Shown: positions 7,443 through 13,738 of the stretch, one piece after another
Numbering within the stretch: position 1 is the first letter of the stretch
Layout of the letters: every line of letters begins with the position of its first letter
Source: JBCCWR01 sp039193385
GTDB taxonomy: Bacteria > Verrucomicrobiota > Verrucomicrobiia > Methylacidiphilales > JBCCWR01
Direction: 5' to 3'
Assembly: GCA_039193385.1 (NCBI GenBank)
Contig: JBCCWR010000039.1
Span: 1 to 18,421, forward strand
DNA length: 18,421 nt
Position numbers and translations under genes: made by a program
Notes under the pieces: model-generated
The model's database searches: none
What the model saw: only the letters and a program-made list of their open reading frames with translations
What the model was told of the DNA's origin: nothing

Positions 7443-8354
7443 TTAAACTTGGTTAAGGATCATCAGAGCCAGTAAGCAGGGAAGGTAAAGTACGGAAGCC
7501 AGGAAAAGTGCCTTCGCACGAGGTTCTGTTCTCTGGATCATGAAACGCAGACAGTAAGATAGAAATGCCAGACCGAAAATAAAAGCTCCAATGAGATAAA
7601 TAGTGCCACTCATTCCAGTAAACATAGGTAACAAAGAAACAAAGAGAAGGGCGATGCAATAAACCATAGCATGACGTGAGGTAACTTTACCACTGGTGTC
7701 ATCATTAGAAAGCATACGGAAGCCTGCTTGTTTGTAATCTTCACGATAGAGCCAAGCTATAGATAGAAAGTGAGGCATTTGCCAGAAGAACAACACACCA
7801 AATAAAATCCATGCACCTGTGTCCCAAGTGCCACGAGCAGCGGTCCAGCCGATCACAGGCGGTAGTGCGCCAGGGATAGCTCCGATGAGCGTATTGAGTG
7901 AGGTAAACCGCTTTAATGGGGTATAAATAAGCAAGTAAGTCAAAAGGCAGGAAAGTGCCACAATGGCGGCAATGCTATTAACCATATAGAAAAGGTAGGC
8001 CGTTCCAGAAAATGCTGTGATGATACCGAAGCTTAGGGCTTCTATGGGACGAATATGCTTTGCTGGAAGGGGACGCTGGTTGGTGCGTTTCATGAGACTG
8101 TCCCATTTGCGTTCCATCCATTGATTCAATGCGGATGCGCTGGCCGCAAGTAGTGCCGTTCCCAAGAGGGTGTTGATGAGTAGCAGGAAGTTGAAGTTTT
8201 GTTGAATTCCCAGAAGAAAGCCCGCCAGGGTAGTTAAAAGAACAAGCATGGTAAGACGGGCTTTAGTGAGTTCCGCATAGATACTAAAGCGCCCTGGACG
8301 ACTCGTCTCTACGGCTGCATCCTCTACTTCAGTTAAAGTAACTTCGCTATTCAT
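7443..8354 (-). CDS. ctaB: protoheme IX farnesyltransferase (heme O synthase)
   Basis: This UbiA-superfamily membrane enzyme of about 303 residues transfers a farnesyl group from farnesyl diphosphate to heme b, making heme O. The first Asp-rich motif is LNQWMERKWDSLMKRT followed by N-Q-R-P-L-P, at about 76-97. The conserved Y-T-P-L-K-R segment follows at about 144-149 and the second motif YREDYKQAG at about 203-211. About nine hydrophobic helices are visible. The ATG at 8354 is chosen because GGGAG lies seven bases upstream. A TTG at 8360 would give a 4-base overlap with ctaA but sits almost on that GGGAG. The gene starts two bases after the ctaA stop, a sign of translational coupling. Its product is the substrate for CtaA, encoded just upstream. 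Confidence 0.96.
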   Translation of the reverse strand: MNSEVTLTEVEDAAVETSRPGRFSIYAELTKARLTMLVLLTTLAGFLLGIQQNFNFLLLINTLLGTALLAASASALNQWMERKWDSLMKRTNQRPLPAKHIRPIEALSFGIITAFSGTAYLFYMVNSIAAIVALSCLLTYLLIYTPLKRFTSLNTLIGAIPGALPPVIGWTAARGTWDTGAWILFGVLFFWQMPHFLSIAWLYREDYKQAGFRMLSNDDTSGKVTSRHAMVYCIALLFVSLLPMFTGMSGTIYLIGAFIFGLAFLSYCLRFMIQRTEPRAKALFLASVLYLPCLLALMILNQV

Positions 8355-8356
8355 TC

Positions 8357-9436
8357 TCAAACTCCCGATGGTACTGCTCGCTCTAAGGGCACCTCATTCA
8401 CTGCTGCTTTTTTGTAAGGTGCCGCAAGTTGCATACATTGCCAAATTAAAACATTTAGCACAACCCCCAATGCAAGGATGGAGGCACCGTTGGCAACATG
8501 TAAGGTGGCAAACTCGGCCGTCTTCTCCGTCAGTATGACAGAAACACCTAGTGCTACTTGCAGGATGATGAGATTGATCCAAACATTGAACCAGCCCTTA
8601 AAAGCTTTAAAGCCAGCCTTACTGTGTTTGAACATCCACCAGTATGAGTAGATAAACAGAGCGGTGATCAGGTAAGCAAAAAGACGGTGTGCGAAATGCA
8701 GAGCTATCTGTAAGGTGGAAGTTGGGGGTAGGTTGGTATGCAGTTCGCGGTATTCATTAATTTTTTCTACCTCATGCTCACCCATCGGTGGAATGATCTG
8801 TCCGTAGTGTAAGGGAAAATCTGGAATGGATAGGCCAGCGTGTTCGTGACGTATGGTTGCTCCCAACAGAAGCTGAAGAAAAATAAAGCAGGTCAGTGGT
8901 ATGGTCAGTTTTAGAATGGATTTTAGTTCTGTGGCTTTGAAGTCAGATGAAGCAACTTTGTCTTGGAGATTCAACCAAAGACGCGATGTCATAAGGCTAA
9001 TGATAGCAATCAATGAGAAAAATAATTGAGCCAGTGCGCCATGAATGATGCCTATTTCTGGAAAAATAAGCACAACGCGTAGTCCACCAAGAATTCCTTG
9101 AATGATGACAAGGAAAAGCGCAACCGATGTGAGGAATCTTAACAGGAAGCCTTTATACTTAATGAAAGTCCATACGGTTAGAATGATAGTAAACATCCCT
9201 ACGGCTGAGGCAACCAGACGATGTGAATGTTCCCAGAAGATGCCGCCCACCCATTTATGAATTGGGTAGAGAAACATATTTTCACCATAAGTTGTCGGCC
9301 AGTCCGGCACAGCCATACCCGCTTCTTTACTCGTAACATGTCCACCAAGGCAAATGAGCAAGAGTGTGGAGACTAAGGTAAAGCATGCAAAAAGATGCAA
9401 ACCTCTATGATGCTTTTGTATTGGCTTGTGACTCAT
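8357..9436 (-). CDS. ctaA: heme A synthase (CtaA/COX15)
   Basis: A 359-residue protein with eight predicted membrane helices in two similar halves, as usual for COX15/CtaA. It oxidises the methyl group on heme O to the formyl group of heme A. Candidate heme-ligating histidines appear in matching positions: His70 and His72 in W-E-H-S-H-R-L and His132 in I-I-H-G-A-L in the first half, His247/His250 in L-H-F-A-H-R-L and His313 in A-T-L-H-V-A-N in the second. The pair GMAVPDWPTTYG (40-51) and GLSIPDFPLHYG (201-212) shows the internal repeat clearly. It is the first gene of the minus-strand oxidase maturation operon. The 137-base gap to aroC upstream has a TATAAT on the minus strand (9532-9527) but no convincing -35 box. 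No Shine-Dalgarno sequence precedes the ATG. Confidence 0.95.
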   Translation of the reverse strand: MSHKPIQKHHRGLHLFACFTLVSTLLLICLGGHVTSKEAGMAVPDWPTTYGENMFLYPIHKWVGGIFWEHSHRLVASAVGMFTIILTVWTFIKYKGFLLRFLTSVALFLVIIQGILGGLRVVLIFPEIGIIHGALAQLFFSLIAIISLMTSRLWLNLQDKVASSDFKATELKSILKLTIPLTCFIFLQLLLGATIRHEHAGLSIPDFPLHYGQIIPPMGEHEVEKINEYRELHTNLPPTSTLQIALHFAHRLFAYLITALFIYSYWWMFKHSKAGFKAFKGWFNVWINLIILQVALGVSVILTEKTAEFATLHVANGASILALGVVLNVLIWQCMQLAAPYKKAAVNEVPLERAVPSGV

Positions 9437-9573
9437 TTAAATAATTTAAGTAATTGTTTGTGAGAAGGTAAATCCTTTCAAAAATTTTGCACATAGTATC
9501 GAAAGATTGTAAGAAATAAAAATAGTATTATAAGAAAAAATGATATACCTGCTTCTGCAGCATCAGTGATCGG

Positions 9574-10662
9574 TTAGTCTAGCCCATTTTGTGCTTTTTG
9601 TCTGAGATAATGATCGATCAGCACAAGGTAGGTCATAGCCTCGATCATGGGCACAGCGCGAGGCAAAACACAGGGGTCATGCCTTCCGCGAGCTTTCAAG
9701 GTGGTATTTTCTCCATCTTTAGAAACGGTATTTTGTTCGCGAGACAAAGTAGCGACAGGCTTGAAAGCAATACGAAAGATGATGTCCTCACCATTAGAGA
9801 TGCCGCCTTGAATACCACCACTATCATTCTTTGTTGTGTGAACTTCTCCGTCAACAACATGGAATGGATCATTATGTTCAGACCCCAACTTTTTAACACA
9901 ATCAAATCCTGAGCCGAGTTCAAACCCCTTGGTCGCTGGAAGCGAAAGCATAGCTTTAGCAAGATCTGCCTCAAGCCGATCAAAAACAGGAATACCCAGT
10001 CCTACCGGGCACTGGCGAATAATACATTCGACAATGCCACCTACAGAATCTCCCTGAGAACGAACAGTCTCAATGAGTTTAATAACGCGCTCGGCATCTT
10101 GTGCGTCAGGCCAGCGGACGATGTTACTTTCAACTTCATTAAATGATACATCCGAAGGATGTACGTCAGCAGTGATGTCATAAACTTGTTTGACATAAGC
10201 AACGACTTCAAGATCAGGCAGCGTTTGTTTAAAAAATTGTTTGGCTATAGCAGCAGCTGCGACGCGTCCGATTGTTTCTCGCGCTGAGGAGCGTCCCCCT
10301 CCGTGATGATTACGAATACCATATTTTTCCTGGTAGGTGTAGTCTGCATGAGATGGACGGTATAAGGTTTCCATTTCCGTATACGCTTCAGGGCGAGCAT
10401 CCTTATTCCGAACCAGGATGCCTATAGGAGTACCTGTCGTTACCCCACCGAAGACGCCGGATAGGATTTCACATTGATCCGCTTCTTTGCGTGGTGTCAC
10501 AATTTTGCTTTGGCCAGGGCGGCGTCGATCGAGATCAACTTGTATGATACTTTCGTCTAAAGGTACTCTCGGCGGACAGCCGTCAATCACTACACCTACT
10601 CCTCCGCCGTGTGATTCGCCCCAGGTGCTTATTTGAAAAAGTTTGCCAAAGGAATTGCCCAT
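9574..10662 (-). CDS. aroC: chorismate synthase
   Basis: A 362-residue cytoplasmic, FMN-dependent enzyme that converts EPSP to chorismate, the last step of the shikimate pathway. The first signature is WGESHGGGVG with His18 (residues 14-23). It is followed by R-R-R-P-G-Q (47-52), R-P-S-H-A-D-Y-T-Y (102-110), N-H-H-G-G-G-R-S-S-A-R-E-T (118-130), D-S-G-G-I-Q-G-G near 282 and R-H-D-P-C-V-L-P-R-A near 330. Length and motif order are normal. It diverges from aroK across 60 bases, so two shikimate-pathway genes may share a control region. The ATG at 10662 begins the conserved MGNSFGKLF and has no Shine-Dalgarno sequence. The strong purine run beside it is on the opposite strand. Confidence 0.97.
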   Translation of the reverse strand: MGNSFGKLFQISTWGESHGGGVGVVIDGCPPRVPLDESIIQVDLDRRRPGQSKIVTPRKEADQCEILSGVFGGVTTGTPIGILVRNKDARPEAYTEMETLYRPSHADYTYQEKYGIRNHHGGGRSSARETIGRVAAAAIAKQFFKQTLPDLEVVAYVKQVYDITADVHPSDVSFNEVESNIVRWPDAQDAERVIKLIETVRSQGDSVGGIVECIIRQCPVGLGIPVFDRLEADLAKAMLSLPATKGFELGSGFDCVKKLGSEHNDPFHVVDGEVHTTKNDSGGIQGGISNGEDIIFRIAFKPVATLSREQNTVSKDGENTTLKARGRHDPCVLPRAVPMIEAMTYLVLIDHYLRQKAQNGLD

Positions 10663-10674
10663 AAAGGAGATATC

Positions 10675-10704
10675 ATGCTGAATGGAAGCCTTGTCAGAAA
10701 GTAA
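10675..10704 (+). CDS. possible 9-codon leader peptide before aroK
   Basis: AAGGAG at 10664-10669 sits five bases before an ATG at 10675, which opens a frame encoding MLNGSLVRK and closing with TAA at 10702-10704. It is one of the best-looking ribosome-binding sites in the window, yet it does not serve aroK, whose ATG is 18 bases past this stop with no clear site of its own. It shares aroK's reading phase. It might couple ribosomes into aroK or be chance. The peptide lacks runs of aromatic codons, so classical attenuation by aromatic amino acids is not suggested. Confidence 0.2.
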   Translation: MLNGSLVRK

Positions 10705-10722
10705 AAAGTTATAAGATAAATT

Positions 10723-11250
10723 ATGCAGAATGATTCAAAGCAAAAACATGTCGCGTTGGTCGGCTTGATGGGTTCAGGCAAAAGTTCTGTAGGACGTGCA
10801 GTTGCGGGGCTGATGCGGAGGCCGTTTGTTGATACCGATGAGGAGGTGGAATCGATGGTCGGATGTAAGATCAAAGATATTTTTGCACGTGATGGCGAGG
10901 CGGCATTTCGAGAGATTGAGGAGAAAGTAGTAAGTGACGTAGTGGACAGTGAGGCTCAAGTTATAGCAACCGGAGGAGGTGTTGTTCTATCGCCATCAAA
11001 TCGCCAGTCCCTGTGGTCGTATTCAGTGGTATTTTATTTAAGAGCTGGTGCTCAGTGTTTAATCGAAAGAATTGGTAAAGATTCCAATCGTCCCTTACTC
11101 CATGTGACATGTCCGCAAGATAAGCTGGAAAAACTTTTGCAGGAACGCGGATCGCTTTATGAACAGGCTCATGTCATTATAGATGTGCAAAAATTATCTA
11201 TTGATGCCATTGCCGAAAAAATTATCAGAGAGTTTAGAGCAAGAGCTTAA
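10723..11250 (+). CDS. aroK: shikimate kinase
   Basis: A 175-residue cytoplasmic P-loop kinase that phosphorylates shikimate at the 3-hydroxyl using ATP. The Walker A motif GLMGSGKS is at 14-21. Asp37 and Asp39 in F-V-D-T-D-E (metal and shikimate binding), Arg63 in A-F-R-E-I-E, the G-G-G at 84-86 and the lid arginine Arg123 in S-N-R-P-L-L are all present, so the enzyme should be active. Length is usual. It diverges from aroC and its last 47 bases overlap the queG frame. No good ribosome-binding site precedes the ATG, but a well-placed one precedes a 9-codon frame upstream. The residues before H-V-A-L-V-G-L are few, so little of the N-terminus could be missing. Confidence 0.96.
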   Translation: MQNDSKQKHVALVGLMGSGKSSVGRAVAGLMRRPFVDTDEEVESMVGCKIKDIFARDGEAAFREIEEKVVSDVVDSEAQVIATGGGVVLSPSNRQSLWSYSVVFYLRAGAQCLIERIGKDSNRPLLHVTCPQDKLEKLLQERGSLYEQAHVIIDVQKLSIDAIAEKIIREFRARA

Positions 11251-12241
11251 GCTTCAGGCTGAAGCTCTGGGCTTCGATGTATGCGGCATTGCTTCAGCAC
11301 AAGAAGTGTCTCATAAAGCCTATTTCATGAAATGGTTGCAGGAGGGCAAGCATGCGGAGATGGGCTGGCTTGCACGTAATCCAAACCTGCGCACAGATCC
11401 GAGAAACGTTCTGGAAGGCTGTAAAAGTGTTGTGGTCTTAGGGACAAATTATTATCAACCCAACCCTGATCGTCGTGGGAAAATTTCCAAATATGCTCTG
11501 GGAAAAGATTATCATGAAATTCTTCCTCAACGTGTGCGAAAGATTTCAGACTGGATGCAGAATCAAGGGGGACACCAACGTGCTTATACAGATACAGGGC
11601 CTGTTATGGAAAAAGTTATTGCCGAGTTATCAGGTATCGGCTGGCAGGGCAAAAGCACCATATTGATTCATCGACGTAAAGGAACCTGGCTTTTTTTATC
11701 AACTATTTTAACGACACTTGATTTAGAGGCAGATGTGCCTGAGAAAAATCACTGCGGTTCTTGTGAACGATGTATCCATGCTTGCCCGACGGATGCCATT
11801 ACAGCCCCTTATCAGTTAGATGCCAGGCGATGCATCGCCTACTTGACGATTGAACATCCCGGCTCGATACCTATGGAATTTCGAGAAGCCATAGGAGATC
11901 GTCTGTTCGGCTGTGATGATTGTCTTGATGTCTGCCCATGGAATAAATGGGCACAGCAAACACGTGAAGCTGCTTTTACTGCCATAGAACGTCCGGATCT
12001 GCGTGAGATGTTGCAATGGGACGAACAAACCTTTCGCAATGCATTTCGAAAAACGCCCGTTTTCCGACTCAAGTGGCATCGGTGGATCAGAAATATCTGC
12101 GTGGTATTGGGTAACATAGGTGAGTTAGAAGACGTACCTGCTGTGGAACGCATTGCTGATGCATTTCCGGATGACATGGTTCGCGAGCATGCATGCTGGG
12201 CCATTAATAGAATTAAGTTGCGAGCTACCGATAATCTTTAG
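11204..12241 (+). CDS. queG: epoxyqueuosine reductase
   Basis: A cytoplasmic, cobalamin-dependent iron-sulfur enzyme that reduces epoxyqueuosine to queuosine in the wobble position of tRNAs, the last step of Q synthesis. The N-terminal DUF1730-type domain leads to Y-T-D-T-G-P-V with the candidate catalytic Asp130. Two ferredoxin-like [4Fe-4S] sites follow: CGSCERCIHACP (Cys184, 187, 190, 194) and C-D-D-C-L-D-V-C-P (Cys237, 240, 244) with Cys210 nearby. A HEAT-like tail ends the protein. At 345 residues it is a little shorter than E. coli QueG. The start is uncertain. ATG 11204 overlaps aroK by 47 bases and ATG 11183 would overlap by 68. Neither has a clear ribosome-binding site, so coupling to aroK translation is likely. 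The stop overlaps that of the convergent gene. Confidence 0.93.
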   Translation: MPLPKKLSESLEQELKLQAEALGFDVCGIASAQEVSHKAYFMKWLQEGKHAEMGWLARNPNLRTDPRNVLEGCKSVVVLGTNYYQPNPDRRGKISKYALGKDYHEILPQRVRKISDWMQNQGGHQRAYTDTGPVMEKVIAELSGIGWQGKSTILIHRRKGTWLFLSTILTTLDLEADVPEKNHCGSCERCIHACPTDAITAPYQLDARRCIAYLTIEHPGSIPMEFREAIGDRLFGCDDCLDVCPWNKWAQQTREAAFTAIERPDLREMLQWDEQTFRNAFRKTPVFRLKWHRWIRNICVVLGNIGELEDVPAVERIADAFPDDMVREHACWAINRIKLRATDNL

Positions 12242-13617
12242 ATTTTATCCGTAAAATAATCCTTAATCAGCTTAAGAGGATCTTTGATGTAAATGCCTAA
12301 GATGCGTTGGCCTTCAGCGATCGTTTCAGGAAGGTTGTAGTAAAATTTGAGTGAAAGAAGCACCCAGCAGGTGAGAAAAGGTGCTGTTAAATTGGTTCCA
12401 CTGACCTGACCGGTTATTGAAAGTAGACTGATGAGCCAGAAAAGGCCGGCTAGCCCATAGCGCACCCACTTATTGTATTTATTATTAGCGTCGAGTTCGT
12501 TTTGGCGAAGAACTACAAACCACCAGGGAAGTCCTAATAGAATACCATAGTGACCAACGTAAGGTGACGCTAGCAGCCATATGCTAGCGCATATATATAA
12601 GGTGTATGCAGGGCGCCATGCGATTTTGCTTTTCTTAAGCCGTATAACCAGGGCCACTAATGTTAATAATACAAGACTGATGGTGTGGGAGATGATGTCC
12701 AGAATGAAGCGGTTTGTTTCTGAGAAGTGACTCAGTATGAATCCCCGCCAGGATTGGTTTAAGCCATCGCGCTGAAACTGCACGCCTGAAGTCATGTCTT
12801 TTAAACTGGCCCACCAGAGTTGATGTGACTCCCACCCACAGATAATTATGCCTAGAAGAAGCCAAAGTACATTTCCACTAATAAGCCCGGCAGCAAAGCG
12901 CCATGGTAGTGCAATAGCGCTAAAGGCACAAAAATAGGGCATAAGCTGCGGTTTATAAAACGCGCATGAGAAAATGATCCCCGCAATAAAGGGGGAATTT
13001 CTGTTTAAACTAATACCGGCTAAAACAAGTAAGAGTAAAGTAAGCTGGGTGTTCTGTAGAGGAATGAGTGCATAGTAGATGCTCGGAAATGAAAGAAGCA
13101 GAAGCACCATCAAGAGTGGTTCAGGTGTTTTGGGAAGATGCTTCAGACTTTTGATCATGAATAAGCAGGCCATGATGTAATAGATAAGACCCAGATTAAA
13201 CGCCCAACTCATCCATGTCCCAAAATCAAAGACAAGAAGCCATGAGGCCATAGCCGCTGTTAGAGGACAATAAACATAGTTGAAATTTTTAAGACGCTCT
13301 TCTTGACCAAATGTTTGCTCTCCCCAAAGATCCCTCTGCCATTGGTTGATCCAATCACCAAGTTTAAAGTCACGGTAAAGATCGTGGCTTTTACCATCCT
13401 CCCACATAACACCTGAAGCGTAGTGCTGGAGCAAGTCGCCTCCTTTTGCGCCTTGATTAGCCCAGAATAGATCGTCACCGAGCCAGAAATTTATTGGCAC
13501 ATAAACAAAAAAGATAAGTAGAAAAGTAAAAATAAAGACTTTAACAAAGATAAGAAAAAGACGTTCGATGAAGGAAGAAGATACTTCACGATCGGTAACA
13601 GATTCCTGTTCAAGCAT
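12238..13617 (-). CDS. GT87-family (DUF2029) polytopic glycosyltransferase-like protein
   Basis: A 459-residue membrane protein with about ten or more hydrophobic segments, the first near 20-45. It has the layout of GT-C fold transferases of the GT87 type. An acidic residue follows the first helix (Asp61 in G-G-D-L-L-Q-H-Y) with a nearby D-L-Y-R (79-82). Then come N-Y-V-Y-C-P at 113-118, a Q-N-T-Q-L segment at 188-192 and Y-K-P-Q at 221-224. These match the D...Y, Y-P, GQ-N and KPQ positions typical of the family, which includes mycobacterial polyprenyl-phosphate-dependent mannosyltransferases. The donor would be a polyprenyl-linked sugar used outside the membrane, but neither sugar nor acceptor can be told from sequence. 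It is a single gene, convergent with queG and divergent from the RND gene. No Shine-Dalgarno sequence is clear at the ATG. Confidence 0.75.
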   Translation of the reverse strand: MLEQESVTDREVSSSFIERLFLIFVKVFIFTFLLIFFVYVPINFWLGDDLFWANQGAKGGDLLQHYASGVMWEDGKSHDLYRDFKLGDWINQWQRDLWGEQTFGQEERLKNFNYVYCPLTAAMASWLLVFDFGTWMSWAFNLGLIYYIMACLFMIKSLKHLPKTPEPLLMVLLLLSFPSIYYALIPLQNTQLTLLLLVLAGISLNRNSPFIAGIIFSCAFYKPQLMPYFCAFSAIALPWRFAAGLISGNVLWLLLGIIICGWESHQLWWASLKDMTSGVQFQRDGLNQSWRGFILSHFSETNRFILDIISHTISLVLLTLVALVIRLKKSKIAWRPAYTLYICASIWLLASPYVGHYGILLGLPWWFVVLRQNELDANNKYNKWVRYGLAGLFWLISLLSITGQVSGTNLTAPFLTCWVLLSLKFYYNLPETIAEGQRILGIYIKDPLKLIKDYFTDKI

Positions 13618-13642
13618 GGATTTATTAGAGCAGTTGATTCCT

Positions 13643-13716
13643 TAAATGTCATCAAATGAAGTCATATTCTTTAGAATAAACCCATGGCGTGAAAGAGAGT
13701 TGTCGAATGACATTTA
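13643..13716. promoter_or_regulatory. long-spaced perfect 10-bp inverted repeat in a divergent promoter region
   Basis: TAAATGTCAT at 13643-13652 is the exact reverse complement of ATGACATTTA at 13707-13716, with 54 bases between, in the 121-base spacer between the divergent GT87-like and RND-exporter genes. A further near-palindrome, ATTCTTTAGAAT, lies at 13666-13677. The pair could be operator half-sites for a looping or cooperative regulator controlling both genes, or mRNA structure. No regulator gene is adjacent. Confidence 0.35.
13649..13677 (+). promoter_or_regulatory. candidate sigma-70-like promoter for the RND exporter
   Basis: TAGAAT at 13672-13677 matches five of six bases of the -10 consensus. 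At 17-base spacing the -35 position is TCATCA (13649-13654), which is weak. If used, transcription would begin near 13684, leaving an untranslated leader of about 55 bases that contains the right arm of the 10-bp inverted repeat, while the left arm would touch the -35 box. Confidence 0.25.
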
Positions 13717-13738
13717 GCTGGCTACTTTGTCACAGCTT

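Noticed and set aside
8354..8360. TTG at 8360 as the ctaB start, overlapping the ctaA stop by four bases
   Set aside because: The GGGAG on the minus strand is seven bases from the ATG at 8354 but only about one base from the TTG, so the ATG is the better start.
9527..9532. TATAAT on the minus strand as a ctaA promoter
   Set aside because: No -35-like hexamer occurs at 16-18 bases upstream and the region is A/T-rich, so the match is weak evidence alone.
9540..9570. Hairpin CTGC-AGAA-GCAG followed by a T-run as an aroC terminator
   Set aside because: The stem is only four base pairs and the T-run starts several bases after it.
9589..9912. 107-codon plus-strand frame antisense to aroC
   Set aside because: It is antisense to conserved chorismate synthase motifs and shows no protein family features.
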